Source: Microbacterium testaceum (GTDB lineage: Bacteria > Actinomycetota > Actinomycetes > Actinomycetales > Microbacteriaceae). From it: DNA of 64,000 bases. Below, in pieces: positions 34,717 through 47,602 of the stretch (position 1 is the first letter of the stretch; every line of letters begins with the position of its first letter). A program made the position numbers and the translations under genes. The DNA is taken from contig NZ_CP121699.1 of assembly GCF_029761935.1 (NCBI RefSeq), forward strand, positions 496,001-560,000. The letters run 5' to 3'. The notes below the pieces were generated by a model. The model had not been told where the DNA came from. It saw only the letters and a list, made by a program, of their open reading frames with translations, and ran no database searches.

Positions 34717-34742
34717 CGGGATGCCGAGGAGTCGGCATCCCG
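34717..34742 (+). terminator. Terminator hairpin after the PAC2 gene
   Basis: Perfect 10-bp arms (CGGGATGCCG/CGGCATCCCG) and a 6-nt loop, 22 bp after the stop. Confidence 0.7.
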
Positions 34743-34833
34743 GGAATGTCCGATCGGACGCGAGCGTTGTCTACGCATAGATCCCCGGTCCACGTCAAGT
34801 CCCGGTCCGGGAATGTGAGACAATGAAGAACCT

Positions 34834-34892
34834 GACCCGTTGTCAACCGGACCAGGAGCCCCCGCTCCTCGGTTCGGGACTTGACAAGGGTC
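34834..34892 (+). promoter_or_regulatory. Long structured leader of sigA
   Basis: A near-continuous stem of 25 pairs: GACCC-TTGTCAA-CCGGACC-AGGAGC pairs with GCTCCT-GGTTCGG-TTGACAA-GGGTC, closed by a CCCC loop, with bulges of 1, 1 and 3 nt. It ends 61 nt before the sigA start. A weak promoter (TCAAGT-N18-GACAAT, -10 at 34819-34824) would place it in the transcript. Confidence 0.6.
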
Positions 34893-34953
34893 TTACTAGT
34901 GTCCGAGAACGACCGGTGGCCGTGCAGCGTACGTTCCCGGTGAAAGGCGAAAC

Positions 34954-36269
<1,316 letters not shown>

Positions 36270-36273
<4 letters not shown>

Positions 36274-36968
36274 GCGCGGAGGCCAACGCCGGCAAGGCGC
36301 TCACCGTCACCGTCGAGGGCACCTCGTACGCCCGCATCCCGATCCGCACGCGGGTCGTCATGCCGGGCGACGACCTCGACGCGTTCATCCTCGAGTACGC
36401 GAAGGATGCCGTGCAGCCGGGCGACCTGCTGTTCGTCACCGAGAAGATCGTCGCGATCACGCAGGGCCGGTCGTTCAAGCTCGACACGATCAAGCCCCGC
36501 AAGCTCGCGCTCTTCCTGTCGAAGTACGTCACCCGCACGCCCTACGGCATCGGTCTCGGCATGCCCGAGACGATGGAGATGGCGCTGCGCGAGTGCGGAA
36601 CGCCCCGCATCCTGTTCGCCGCGGCCGTCTCGGCCGTGACCAAGGCGTTCGGACGCAAGGGCGACTTCTACCGCATCGCCGGCGACAAGGCGCGCGCGAT
36701 CGACGGCCCCACCAAGGGCACGATCCCGCCGTACAACCAGGCCGTCGTGCTCGGACCCGAGCGTCCGCGCGAGGTGGCCGCACGCCTGAAGTCGCTGCTC
36801 GGCGACGACCTGCAGGTGGCCGTGGTCGACATCAACGACCTGGGTGGCAACATCCTCGGCTCGACGATGGACAAGGCCGGCGAGAAGCGCCTCGTCGCGA
36901 TCCTCAAGGACAACCCGCTCGGTCAGGGCCACGAGTCGACGCCGCTCGGCATCGTGCGCCACACCTGA
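36270..36968 (+). CDS. CofE-like amide ligase (F420-0:gamma-glutamyl ligase family)
   Basis: A 232-residue protein. The pattern [36 protein letters not shown] and the ending [10 protein letters not shown] place it in the CofE family, which forms gamma-glutamyl amide bonds using GTP. Copies in F420-free actinobacteria must have another substrate; no other F420 gene is visible here. It is coupled to sigA by a 4-nt ATGA overlap. Next to it are an ATP-grasp ligase and two racemase-like genes, so a role in joining a D-amino acid to a glutamyl carboxyl group is possible (inference). Confidence 0.85.
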
Positions 36969-36982
36969 GACACCTCGTCGAA

Positions 36983-37010
36983 AGGCCCGTCCCGTTCTCG
37001 GGGCGGGCCT
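36983..37010 (+). terminator. Terminator hairpin after sigA-cofE-like
   Basis: 12-bp arms with one G-T pair around TTCT, ending in CCT CTCG. No T-run. Confidence 0.75.
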
Positions 37011-37116
37011 CTCGCGTTCCCGGATGCCGTCTCCCACCCGCCCGCGCCCATCACGCAGATGTCTCGCCCCGGTTGCGCGGCGACGGCCCCGCCGGGCGCC
37101 CACTCGCGGCGAGTGA

Positions 37117-37304
37117 GCGGCTCGAGACGCTCACGCACGACGCTCATGTGCCGCAAATGCACGCCACCGGCCACTTCGGGCGGCCCTTTGCGGCAAACGA
37201 ACGGCCCGAGGCTCTCACGCACGACGCTCATGTGCCGCAGATGCACGCCACCGGCCACTTCGGGCGGCCCTTTGCGGCAAACGAACGGCTCGCGACGCTC
37301 ACGC
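37117..37304. repeat. 84-bp tandem repeat with internal hairpin, intergenic
   Basis: Two full units (37117-37200, 37201-37284) and 20 bp of a third; the full units differ at only a few positions. Each holds an inverted repeat TGCCGCAAA...TTTGCGGCA (37149-37157 with 37187-37195; one mismatch in unit 2). It fills most of the 494-bp gap between the convergent cofE-like and ATP-grasp genes; no gene is supported there. Confidence 0.85.
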
Positions 37305-37418
37305 GCGGCTGTGGCGAGTGGGGCGTACTCATCACGCGGCCCCGGTAGGTGTCCACGCCGCGCGCCACCGGGCGGGGGACCAAGGGAGTGAGCATCTTTC
37401 GCGCCGACGAACACAGCG

Positions 37419-37449
37419 GAGGCCCGCCCCCACGCGGGGGACGGGCCTC
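37419..37449 (-). terminator. Terminator hairpin after the ATP-grasp gene
   Basis: GAGGCCCG-CCCCC pairs with GGGGG-CGGGCCTC around ACGC with one bulged A, just downstream of the minus-strand stop. Confidence 0.75.
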
Positions 37450-37462
37450 TCGGCATCCGGGA

Positions 37463-38485
37463 TCAGAACCCGATGGCGGCCTGGTAGCGCGGCTTGTGCC
37501 CGGTGCGGATGCCGGTCACGCTCGGCTTGTTCTCGTAGACGCCGGCGCCCCAGTTGCCCTCGACGAGTACGGGGCCGTCGGGGCCGACGACGATGTCCCA
37601 GCCGACGTACTGCACCTGGGGAACGACGCGCGCGACCTGGTCGACGAACGCCTTGACCTCGTCGATCATCGGCAGCTGGAAGTCGGCGATGCGCGCTCCC
37701 GAGTCGGGGTGCAGCTCGTGCACGTGACCGTGCGAGTCGTAGCCGGCGCCGAGGGCGTGGCCGTTCTCGTCGAGCATCGTGTAAAAGCCGCCGAAGGTCA
37801 TCTGGTCGCTCACCGCGCCGCGGCCGAACTTCTGCGCCATCGCGAGGATGTGGGTCTTCTGTCCATCGAAGAACGCGGTGACGCGCGTGGTGTTGACGGT
37901 GCCGGGGCAGACGGCCGCGAGGTCGTCGTGCTGGCGGATGACCTCTTCGACGAGGATCTCTCCGCGCTCGAGCAGTCCGCGGTGGAAAGCGCTCCAGTCG
38001 TCGACCTCGGCCGCGTGGTAGCGGTGCACGCCGGTGCCGGCCTGACCGACCGGCTCCTTGGTGACGATGGTGCCGAGGCGCTCGGTGAAGGCGCGCAGTT
38101 CGTCGGCGTTGCCGGCATCCACCACCATCCAGTCGCGACGGAGGAACTCGCTGAACCTCTTGTCAAACTCGACCTTGTCCTGGAACAGACCGCGGTAGTC
38201 GGGGTGGTCGTACTTCTGCGAGATCTGGTTCGACACCGGGTGCGTCATGTACGTCGCGCGCTCAGCGGGGGTGAGGATGGCGAAGTCGTAGTCGATGTAG
38301 TCCTGGAAGCCGACGTTCTTCACACCGGCCTGAAAGAGCATGTCGGCGACGACGAGCGGCAGCGCCTTGCCGTGCTGCGCGGAGGCCTCTTTGGCTCGTT
38401 CGACGACGGATCCGACGTCGATGCGGCGGGCCCGCCCGGCGAGGTAACGCAGGCGTGTGACGGGGGAGAAACCCTGTTGAGGCAT
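37463..38485 (-). CDS. ATP-grasp ligase, sugar-transfer-associated type
   Basis: A 340-residue protein. The ATP-grasp core runs from TIVTKEPVGQAGTGVHRY (nucleotide-binding loop) through RGEILVEEVIRQHD to the metal-binding end VLVEGNWGAGVYENKP (Glu and Asn ligands). This subtype is often named hexapeptide transferase or sugar-transfer-associated ATP-grasp and is thought to make amide or ester bonds in surface polymers. CGGAG precedes the ATG. It is divergent, with 44 bp between the starts, from the racemase pair, which suggests shared control. Confidence 0.82.
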   Translation of the reverse strand: MPQQGFSPVTRLRYLAGRARRIDVGSVVERAKEASAQHGKALPLVVADMLFQAGVKNVGFQDYIDYDFAILTPAERATYMTHPVSNQISQKYDHPDYRGLFQDKVEFDKRFSEFLRRDWMVVDAGNADELRAFTERLGTIVTKEPVGQAGTGVHRYHAAEVDDWSAFHRGLLERGEILVEEVIRQHDDLAAVCPGTVNTTRVTAFFDGQKTHILAMAQKFGRGAVSDQMTFGGFYTMLDENGHALGAGYDSHGHVHELHPDSGARIADFQLPMIDEVKAFVDQVARVVPQVQYVGWDIVVGPDGPVLVEGNWGAGVYENKPSVTGIRTGHKPRYQAAIGF

Positions 38486-38517
38486 GAGGCTCCGAGGTCG
38501 GGGACGAAGGACCCCGT

Positions 38518-38523
38518 TAGTCT
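38518..38523 (+). promoter_or_regulatory. -10 element TAGTCT, leaderless start
   Basis: TAGTCT is followed after 6 nt by GTG 38530 of the truncated racemase gene. Confidence 0.5.
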
Positions 38524-38529
38524 AAAGGG

Positions 38530-39180
38530 GTGACCTCCACGCTCCCTGCCCGCTTGCCCGCGGCCGGGGGAGTGGCCCCGGTGGCCTTCGTCTCCGAGTC
38601 GGCCCTGCGTCGCAACGCGCCCCTCGCCCTCGCAGCCGGCACCGCGACCGGCACCGACGACGTGCTCGCGGCCGACGCGTGGGGGCACGGCGCCGAGTGG
38701 GTGGCATCCGTGCTCTCGGATCTGGGAATGGATGCCGCGCCCCTCGACGCAGCCGCCCTGTTCGGTCTGCCCGGCTCGCACGCGCAGCCCGTGATGTCGC
38801 TGCGCGGACGCGCTCTGGGAACCAAGCCGCTCCTGCGCGGCGAGGGCGTCTCGTACGGCTACACGCACCGCGCTCCTCACGACACCACCGTGGCCCTCGT
38901 CACCGGCGGTTACGCCCAAGGCGTGGTGCGCTCGCTCGGGAACGCCGCCACGGTCGCGATCGACGGGCACCGGCACCGCATCGTCGGGCGCGTGGCCATG
39001 GACGTCTGCGTCGTGGACGTCGAGCACGCCGCTGTGCCGCGCGGAGCGGAGGTCGTCTTCTTCGGCGACCCGGCCGAGGGTCATCCGTCGCTCGAGGAGT
39101 GGACGGATGCCACGGGCCTCGGTGCCGCCGAGATTGTCGCCGTCGTGGGCGTCCGCGCCGATCGGCGGGTGACCGCGTGA
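38530..39180 (+). CDS. Truncated alanine-racemase-like protein, keeps the Tyr domain but lacks the PLP Lys
   Basis: A 216-residue protein. The C-terminal two thirds is an alanine racemase C-domain with the catalytic VSYG Tyr109 and, exactly 19 residues on, GGY Tyr128; in Geobacillus Alr these are Tyr265 and Tyr284. The start of the barrel is present only as a remnant (VSESALRRNAP...LAADAWGHGAEWVASVLSDLGM). The usual KADAYGHG has become AADAWGHG, so the PLP Lys is Ala47, and the rest of the barrel (about 150 residues) is missing. It cannot be an enzyme alone. Its stop overlaps the next gene as GTGA. Confidence 0.85.
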   Translation: MTSTLPARLPAAGGVAPVAFVSESALRRNAPLALAAGTATGTDDVLAADAWGHGAEWVASVLSDLGMDAAPLDAAALFGLPGSHAQPVMSLRGRALGTKPLLRGEGVSYGYTHRAPHDTTVALVTGGYAQGVVRSLGNAATVAIDGHRHRIVGRVAMDVCVVDVEHAAVPRGAEVVFFGDPAEGHPSLEEWTDATGLGAAEIVAVVGVRADRRVTA

Positions 39181-40220
39181 GCGCCGTCTACCGCGTGGAC
39201 CTCGACGCCTTCGCTCGCAACCTCCGTCGCGTGCGAGAGGCCGTGGCACCCGCGGAGCACATGCTCGTCGTCAAGGACGACGCCTACGCCCACGGTCTGG
39301 AGCCCCTCGTGACGCGGGCCGTCGCGGAGGGCGTCCGCTGGATCGGCGCGTTCGACGTCGTCACCGGGGCGGCCGTCCGCCGTATCGCCGGGCCCGACGT
39401 ACGTATCTTCGTGTGGCTGATCGGCGGGGCCGACGACCTGGCCGCGGGCATCGCGGCCGACCTCGACCTCGGCATCGGCGACGAAGCCCTCCTCGACGAC
39501 CTCGCCCGGCTCGACACCGGTCGGCCCGCCCGCGTGCACCTCAAGATCGACACGGGCCTTCACCGCAACGGCATCCGTCCCGAACGATGGGAGGCCGCTC
39601 TCGCGCAGACCTCGGAGCTCGTCGCCGCGGGCCGGGTGGCCTTCGAGGGGATCTGGTCGCACATCTCCGAGGCCTCGGATGCCGACGACGACGACGCCCG
39701 AGCGGTGTTCCTGGCCGCGCGCGAGACGGCGCGCGCCGCGGGGCTCGACCCGCGTTTCTCTCACTTGGCCGCCAGTGCGGCGGGGTTCGCGCGCGGCGAG
39801 TTCCGCGAAGACATCGTGCGGGTCGGGGCGTTCTCGTACGGCATCCGTCCCGCCGGCGGGCCGGGGGAGCGGGAGCTCGGCATCGAGCCGATCGCGACGC
39901 TGTCGGCCACGGTCACGGCGGTGGACGCCGCGGGCGTGCACCTCGACCTCGGAAGCCTGCACGGGTTGCCCAGCGCCCTGGGTGGACGGTTCGACGTTCT
40001 CACCCCCGAGGGGCCGCGACGGGTCGAGGCGATCGCGCCGACCGAGACGGTGCTCGCTCCGTGGGCCGGCGCTCAACCGGGAAACGAGATCGCCCTGTTC
40101 GGCCCCGCGGCCTCGCACACGGCGACCGACCTGGCCGAACTGATCGACACGATCGGCGAGGAGATCGCGCTGCGCGTGTCACCGACTGTTCCGCGCGTGT
40201 ACGTCTCGACCGACGCCTGA
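39177..40220 (+). CDS. Alanine-racemase-like protein, keeps PLP Lys but lacks the catalytic Tyr motif
   Basis: A 347-residue protein. The full PLP barrel is present: Lys33 in VVKDDAYAHG, KIDTGLHRNGI, HLAASAAG, and VRVGAFSYGI at the domain boundary. The following C-domain ends normally (VPRVYV) but has no VSYG motif; the region reads VHLDLGSLHGLPSALGG. In Alr the active site is formed between subunits by Lys from one and Tyr from the other, so this protein seems to need the upstream partner. The 4-nt overlap gives equal translation. The substrate may not be alanine. Confidence 0.87.
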   Translation: MSAVYRVDLDAFARNLRRVREAVAPAEHMLVVKDDAYAHGLEPLVTRAVAEGVRWIGAFDVVTGAAVRRIAGPDVRIFVWLIGGADDLAAGIAADLDLGIGDEALLDDLARLDTGRPARVHLKIDTGLHRNGIRPERWEAALAQTSELVAAGRVAFEGIWSHISEASDADDDDARAVFLAARETARAAGLDPRFSHLAASAAGFARGEFREDIVRVGAFSYGIRPAGGPGERELGIEPIATLSATVTAVDAAGVHLDLGSLHGLPSALGGRFDVLTPEGPRRVEAIAPTETVLAPWAGAQPGNEIALFGPAASHTATDLAELIDTIGEEIALRVSPTVPRVYVSTDA

Positions 40221-40224
40221 AACG

Positions 40225-40268
40225 CGGAACGGGCCCCGACGCACTCCGTGAGTGCGGGGCCCGTTCCG
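40225..40268. terminator. Bidirectional terminator hairpin
   Basis: Perfect 14-bp arms (40225-40238, 40255-40268) lie between the racemase gene and convergent DUF7455. Confidence 0.85.
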
Positions 40269-40279
40269 ACGTGATGGTC

Positions 40280-40501
40280 TCAGTCGGCGGCGTTGAGTCG
40301 CGCCGTCTCGTCGTGCCACGAGGTGGCGACGCTGCGGAGCTTCTCTTCGTACTTGCGGCCGTGGTGCGCGCAGAACAACAGCTCGCTGCCGTTCACCTCA
40401 GCGGCGATGTACGCCTGTGCGCCGCAGGAGTCGCAGCGATCGGCCGCCGTCAGGCGGTGATCGAGGACGGCTGACGCTTCGGGTGCAGTCGTGGTGGTCA
40501 T
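40280..40501 (-). CDS. DUF7455 family small zinc-binding protein
   Basis: A 73-residue protein: LTAADRCDSCGAQAYIAAEVNGSELLFCAHHGRKYEEKL, with CxxC and CAHH as likely zinc ligands. This family is a regular neighbour of the sigA/hrdB and parE region in actinobacteria. The ATG start is in a weak but acceptable context (GAGGAGGGC upstream). Its function is not known. Confidence 0.88.
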   Translation of the reverse strand: MTTTTAPEASAVLDHRLTAADRCDSCGAQAYIAAEVNGSELLFCAHHGRKYEEKLRSVATSWHDETARLNAAD

Positions 40502-40652
40502 GTCGGGTGCCCTCCTCAGGTGGTCGTGGGCGAGTCTCCATATACAACCACGCGGATGTTTCCCCTATGCCGCCGCTTGATCACATTTCGCTGTGCGCGT
40601 ACGGTGACCCGACCTTGCTGTGTGTCTGGCAGGCGATGTCGGTGGCCCCGAT

Positions 40653-40658
40653 TACGCT
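40653..40658 (+). promoter_or_regulatory. -10 element TACGCT, leaderless start of parE
   Basis: TACGCT is followed after 8 nt by GTG 40667. The surrounding CCCGATTACGCTGG is almost identical to the RDD promoter at 26693. Confidence 0.5.
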
Positions 40659-40666
40659 GGGAGATC

Positions 40667-42736
<2,070 letters not shown>

Positions 42737-42818
42737 GCCTGCCGAGGCCGCAGCCGGGAACGGCGCACCGGTCACCGCATCCGCGCGAGGGGCGCGCCGC
42801 CAAAGCGGCGGACGCGGC

Positions 42819-45287
42819 CTAACGGACGACGGTGCCGATCGCCCCGACGACGGCGTCGAGGGGCTGACCCGAGGCGTCGCGCTTCGCGCCGGCATCCGGA
42901 AGCGCACGCACCGAGCCGTCGGGTCCGACCGCGCGCGGATCGGTGCCCACCCAGGCGAGCACGAGGCCGTCCTCGCCACGCAACAGGCGCTGGGCGCGCA
43001 CGCCTCCGGTGGCACGGCCCTTCGCGGGGAACTCCGTGAAGGCCGAGACCTTGGCGCTGCCGGCGTCGGTGCCCGGCAGAGCCGCCGACGACCCGGCGAC
43101 GGTCACGACCACCGCGTCGAAGGCCGAGGCCCCGACGACGGCGAAGGCGATCACCCGGGCGCCGTCGGAGAGGCGGATGCCGGCCATCCCGCCCGCGGAT
43201 CGGCCCTGGGGCCGCACGGAGGAGGCCTCGAAACGCAGCAGCTGCGCGTCGCTCGCGACGAAGACGAGCTCGGCGTTGTCACCGGCGGGAGCGGCGCCCA
43301 CGACCCGGTCGCCGTCACGCAACGAGATGATTTCAATCTCGTCCTTCGTGCCGAGCTCGGTGGCCGCGACGCGCTTGACGACACCCTGCTCGGTGCCGAG
43401 CGCGATGGTGGGGGAGTCGATCAGCGGCACGAGGGCCACGACCTTCTCGCCCTTCGCCAGCGGAAGGTACTGCTCGACCTTCGTGCCCGCGGCGACCTGG
43501 ACGGAGTTCGCGGGAACCGACGGCAGGTCCACCGGCGAGAAGCGCACGAGACGGCCGGCCGAGGTCACGGCGCCGATATCGCCACGCGTGGTCGTATCGA
43601 CCGAGGAGCGGATCGCGTCGTGCTTCGAGCGGCGCGCGGGCGGAACGACCCCACCGGCGGGCGCGTCGGCGATCAGCTCGGCGCGGACCATGCGTCCGGT
43701 GGCCGAGAGGTACACGCGGCAGGGGGCATCGGCGATCTGCAGGTCGGCGGCAGCGGCCGCGGCCCGCGCCGAGCGGGGCTGCACCGGCCCGCCGTTCAGC
43801 AGCATCGTGCGGCGGGGGGTGCCGTACGCGTCGGCCGCGGCATCCAATTCTCTGGCCACCTGCTGACGGAGCAGCGTCTCGCTGCCCAGCAGCTCGACCA
43901 ATTGTGCGATCTCGGCGTTCAACTGATCGCGCTCGGCCTCGAGCTCGATGCGCGAGAACTTCGTGAGGCGGCGCAGGCGCAGTTCGAGGATGTACTCGGC
44001 CTGCAGATGCGAGAGGTCGAAGACCTCCTGCAGCTTCGTGCGCGCCTGCTCACCGTCGTCCGAGGAGCGGATGACCTGGATGACCTCGTCGATGTCGAGG
44101 ATCGCGATGAGCAGACCCTCGACCAGGTGGAGCCGCTCGCGCTTACGCGCCAGGCGGAACTCGCTGCGCCGCGTGACGACGCGGATGCGGTGATCGATGT
44201 ACACCCGCAGCATCTCGCGCAGGCCGAGAGTCTGCGGCTGCCCGTCGACCAGGGCGACGTTGTTGATGCCGAACGAGTCCTCGAGCGGGGTGAGGCGGTA
44301 GAGCTGCTCGAGCACGGCCTTGGGATCGAAGCCGGTCTTGATGCCGATGACGAGGCGCAGGCCGTTGTTGCGGTCGGTGAGGTCGGTGACGTCGGCGATG
44401 CCGGTCAGCTTCTTCGCCTGCACCGCGTCTTTGATCTTCTCGATCACGCGCTCGGGGCCGACGAGGTAGGGCAGTTCGGTGATGACGATTCCGGTACGGC
44501 GCGGGCCGAGCGACTCGATCGACGCCTTCGCGCGGGTGCGGAACGTGCCGCGACCGTTCGTGTACGCGTCTTTGATGCCGTCGAGACCGACGATGATGCC
44601 GCCCGAGGGCAGGTCGGGGCCGGGCACGAACTCCATGAGTTCTTCGACGGTGGCATCCGGATGCTGGAGCAGGTGGATCGCGGCGGCGACGACCTCGATG
44701 AGGTTGTGCGGGGCCATGTTCGTGGCCATGCCGACCGCGATGCCCGTCGCGCCGTTGACCAGCAGGTTGGGGAAGGCGGCCGGCAGCACCTCGGGCTGCT
44801 GGAACTGCCCGTCGTAGTTGGGGATGAAGTCGACGACGTCTTCGTCGAGGTTCTCGGTCAGCGCCATCGCCGGGGCGGCCAGGCGCGCCTCGGTGTAGCG
44901 GGGCGCGGCGGGACCGTCATCGAGCGAGCCGAAGTTGCCGTGGCCGTCGACCAGCGGCACCCGCAGCGAGAAGTACTGCGCGAGGCGCACGAGGGCGTCG
45001 TAGATGGGGGCGTCACCGTGGGGGTGGAGCTTTCCCATCACCTCACCGACGACGCGAGCGCTCTTGACGTGCCCGCGGTCGGGTCGCAGCCCCATCTCGG
45101 CCATCTGGTACAGGATGCGGCGCTGCACCGGCTTGAGTCCGTCGCGGGCGTCGGGAAGGGCCCGCGAGTAGATGACCGAGTAGGCGTACTCGAGGAACGA
45201 CCCCTGCATCTCGGTCGAGACATCGACGTCTTCGATGCGCTCGACGACGGGTGACGTCGCGGATGAGGAGGAACGGGAATCGGGCAT
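42819..45287 (-). CDS. parC: DNA topoisomerase IV subunit A
   Basis: An 822-residue breakage-reunion subunit. Catalytic Tyr131 lies in [10 protein letters not shown]; the QRRILY and [15 protein letters not shown] elements of the QRDR are present. The tail is a beta-propeller-like domain without the GyrA box (QRRGGKG), which supports ParC over GyrA. ATG 45287 was chosen; the frame extends 26 codons further upstream without similarity. It is convergent with parE, 82 bp between stops. Confidence 0.92.
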   Translation of the reverse strand: MPDSRSSSSATSPVVERIEDVDVSTEMQGSFLEYAYSVIYSRALPDARDGLKPVQRRILYQMAEMGLRPDRGHVKSARVVGEVMGKLHPHGDAPIYDALVRLAQYFSLRVPLVDGHGNFGSLDDGPAAPRYTEARLAAPAMALTENLDEDVVDFIPNYDGQFQQPEVLPAAFPNLLVNGATGIAVGMATNMAPHNLIEVVAAAIHLLQHPDATVEELMEFVPGPDLPSGGIIVGLDGIKDAYTNGRGTFRTRAKASIESLGPRRTGIVITELPYLVGPERVIEKIKDAVQAKKLTGIADVTDLTDRNNGLRLVIGIKTGFDPKAVLEQLYRLTPLEDSFGINNVALVDGQPQTLGLREMLRVYIDHRIRVVTRRSEFRLARKRERLHLVEGLLIAILDIDEVIQVIRSSDDGEQARTKLQEVFDLSHLQAEYILELRLRRLTKFSRIELEAERDQLNAEIAQLVELLGSETLLRQQVARELDAAADAYGTPRRTMLLNGGPVQPRSARAAAAAADLQIADAPCRVYLSATGRMVRAELIADAPAGGVVPPARRSKHDAIRSSVDTTTRGDIGAVTSAGRLVRFSPVDLPSVPANSVQVAAGTKVEQYLPLAKGEKVVALVPLIDSPTIALGTEQGVVKRVAATELGTKDEIEIISLRDGDRVVGAAPAGDNAELVFVASDAQLLRFEASSVRPQGRSAGGMAGIRLSDGARVIAFAVVGASAFDAVVVTVAGSSAALPGTDAGSAKVSAFTEFPAKGRATGGVRAQRLLRGEDGLVLAWVGTDPRAVGPDGSVRALPDAGAKRDASGQPLDAVVGAIGTVVR

Positions 45288-45358
45288 AGGTACGGCCTCG
45301 GGTCGGGCGGGCGTCGCGTCTCGACGGGGATCGGGGCTCCTGTGGGAGACTGGGCCCG

Positions 45359-46486
45359 ATGTCACTCAGCCTACCGGCGGACCCGCCGCGCTCCCGGAGC
45401 CTCACCGGTGTGGTGGAGCAGTCGATCGCCGCTCTGACCGGCGGATCCGAGTGGTTCGCGCCCGCGCGCAGCGCGATCGTCATGCTCGTGGACGGCCTCG
45501 GCTCGCACAACCTCGCCGCCCGTCGCGGGCACGCGCGGTTCCTCGGCTCGGTCGGCGGTCGGCGCGATGTCGCCCGCACCGTCTTCCCCTCGACCACCGC
45601 CGCGGCCCTGTCGAGTCTTCTGACCGGTACCGATCCGGGCGCGCACGGCATCGTCGGCTATCGCGCACGCATCCCGGGGACCGACAAGGCCCCGAACCAG
45701 CTGCACGGGTGGGAGACGGACGGCCTCGACCCGCACACCTGGCAGCGCTCCGAGCCGCTGTTCGCCCGCCGCGCCGCCGCGGGACGACCGAGCTTCGTGG
45801 TGTCGCGTCCCTCGTACACGGGCACCGGTTTCACCCAGGCGACACTGCGCGGGGCCGAGTTCTTCCCCTCCGACGACCTCGATGAGCGCGTGCGTCTCGC
45901 GGCCGACCTGGCGGCACGGCATCCGGGATCGATCACCTACCTGTACGCCCCCGAGCTCGACACGGCCGGTCACCGCGACGGGTGGGAATCCGACCGCTGG
46001 ACCGACACCCTCGAGCGGGTGGATGCCGCGGCTCGACGCCTCGCCGACGGGATCGACGCGCGCACGGGCGTCCTGGTCACCGCGGACCACGGCATGGTCG
46101 ACGTCCCCGCCCACAAGCACGTGCTGCTGCGCGAGGGCGATCCGCTCCTCGAGGGCGTCGCCCTCCTCGGTGGCGAGCCCCGCATGCTCCACCTCTACAC
46201 GGACGAGGGACGAGCGGATGCCGTGGCCTCCCTGTGGCGCGAGACCGAGGCCGCACGGGCCTGGGTGATGACGCGCGACGAGGCGATCGCGGCGGGCCTC
46301 TTCGGCGCCGTCGACGACGACGTGCGTCCGCGGATCGGAGACGTCCTCGTCGCCGCGCGGGGGCGCTTCGCGTACTACGACGACCGCGAGGCGGACAAGC
46401 GTCCGCAGCGGATGGTCGGCCAGCACGGTTCTCTCACCGACGAGGAACGCACCGTTCCGCTGCTGCGTCTCGGCGCGTTCGCCTGA
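45359..46486 (+). CDS. Alkaline-phosphatase-superfamily phosphodiesterase/pyrophosphatase
   Basis: A 375-residue metal-dependent enzyme of the nucleotide pyrophosphatase group. Metal ligands and nucleophile: Asp in [11 protein letters not shown], Thr in FPSTTAAAL, Asp/His in [11 protein letters not shown], Asp-His in [10 protein letters not shown] and a final His in VGQHGSLT. There is no signal peptide, so it should act in the cytoplasm. The physiological substrate is unknown. It is divergent from parC (71 bp between starts) and converges on sepH. Confidence 0.88.
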   Translation: MSLSLPADPPRSRSLTGVVEQSIAALTGGSEWFAPARSAIVMLVDGLGSHNLAARRGHARFLGSVGGRRDVARTVFPSTTAAALSSLLTGTDPGAHGIVGYRARIPGTDKAPNQLHGWETDGLDPHTWQRSEPLFARRAAAGRPSFVVSRPSYTGTGFTQATLRGAEFFPSDDLDERVRLAADLAARHPGSITYLYAPELDTAGHRDGWESDRWTDTLERVDAAARRLADGIDARTGVLVTADHGMVDVPAHKHVLLREGDPLLEGVALLGGEPRMLHLYTDEGRADAVASLWRETEAARAWVMTRDEAIAAGLFGAVDDDVRPRIGDVLVAARGRFAYYDDREADKRPQRMVGQHGSLTDEERTVPLLRLGAFA

Positions 46487-46573
46487 GCCTGTCGGAGCAC
46501 ACCGAATGCCGGCATCCGGCCCCCTCACTCCGAAGGGGCGTCCGCGGCGCCGTGAGCCGGGGGAGGACCCGCG

Positions 46574-47602
46574 TCAGCTCTCGTCGGAGCGGGCCCCGAA
46601 GACGATCTCGTCCCACGAGGGCATCGACGGACGTCCCTTCGTCCGACGGCCGTTGTCGGACGAAGGACGCTCGGGTTCGCCCGCGGACTCGTCGACATCG
46701 TCGGCGTACCCCGGCTCGACGGCGTCGAACAGGGCCACGGGGGCGCCCGACGAGGGGCGCGGCTCGGGCTCGATCTCGGTCGCGCCGGGCAGTGGTTCGC
46801 GCTGTCCGCGTCGACGACGCAGTGCCTCGAGCAGATCGGCGGTCTCGGCCGAGGTGACGGGGGCATCGGGCGCTCGCTTGATCGCCGCAGCCTGCACGGC
46901 GGGGGCGACGGGTCCGGTCGCCTCGACGCCCGGCTCGTCGTCGATGTCGATACGGCGGGGCCCGAAGGCTCCGCTGTCGAACCGCGAGTCGTCCTTCGAG
47001 ACGTTGTCGAGAGCGCGCAGACGGGGGATCAGCCCCTCGGGGAGCGATCCCTGCCGCGACAGCTGGATCGCGTCGGCGTTCTGCGGCGAGAGGATGCTGC
47101 GGCGCGGGTCGAAGCTCCAGCGCGCGTCGTGGTCAATGCCGTTGGCGGTGAACTCGAGCTTGACGGACCAGCCCGACGACTCCTTCCAACTCGTCCACCG
47201 CTCGGCGGTTGCGCCGGCCTCGGCGAGCTTCGCGCGAACGGCCGCACCGAAGGTGATGGGGGAGTCGTGCTCGAGAGTGCCACCCAGCAGGACCGGGACG
47301 GCCAGCGCCTGGGCGACGACGTGCTCGCGCTCCGCGAGCACGGGGCCCTCGAAACGCTCGACGTCTTCGAGGCGGGCGTTCAGCAACGTCGCGACTTCGC
47401 GCGCCGACAGGCCGGCGCGGATGTGCGCCTGGATCTCGCGGGGGCTCGGGCGCGGGGCACGGTCGTCGTCCTCGCGGTCCCGACGCGCACGGCGCGCCTC
47501 AGCGCGCAGCACCTCATCGAGCGCGAGGGCGAAGCGTTCGCCCGCCTGCGTCGCCACGACGAGGACGTCATCTTCGGTTCCGATGACTTTGAGCTGTTCC
47601 AT
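46574..47602 (-). CDS. sepH: Septation protein SepH
   Basis: A 342-residue protein with the DUF3071 N-terminal domain (MEQLKVIGTEDDVLVVATQAGERFALALDEVLRAE...) that contains a helix-turn-helix-like LSAREVATLLNARLEDVERFEGP. It is followed by a long disordered acidic tail ending KGRPSMPSWDEIVFGARSD, the conserved C-terminal motif. In Streptomyces SepH binds FtsZ and stimulates its assembly. ATG 47602 has GGAGGGG upstream; a GTG at 47611 is in frame but worse placed. Confidence 0.92.
   Translation of the reverse strand: MEQLKVIGTEDDVLVVATQAGERFALALDEVLRAEARRARRDREDDDRAPRPSPREIQAHIRAGLSAREVATLLNARLEDVERFEGPVLAEREHVVAQALAVPVLLGGTLEHDSPITFGAAVRAKLAEAGATAERWTSWKESSGWSVKLEFTANGIDHDARWSFDPRRSILSPQNADAIQLSRQGSLPEGLIPRLRALDNVSKDDSRFDSGAFGPRRIDIDDEPGVEATGPVAPAVQAAAIKRAPDAPVTSAETADLLEALRRRRGQREPLPGATEIEPEPRPSSGAPVALFDAVEPGYADDVDESAGEPERPSSDNGRRTKGRPSMPSWDEIVFGARSDES

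Noticed and set aside
34881..34910. TTGACA at 34881 as a normal sigA -35
   Set aside because: At 17-18 bp spacing there is no acceptable -10; the hexamer is part of the leader stem.
37059..37391. Open frames through the 84-bp repeat region in several frames
   Set aside because: The unit is divisible by three and lacks stops by composition; the encoded repeats show no protein character, there is no ribosome-binding site, and a hairpin accounts for the structure better.
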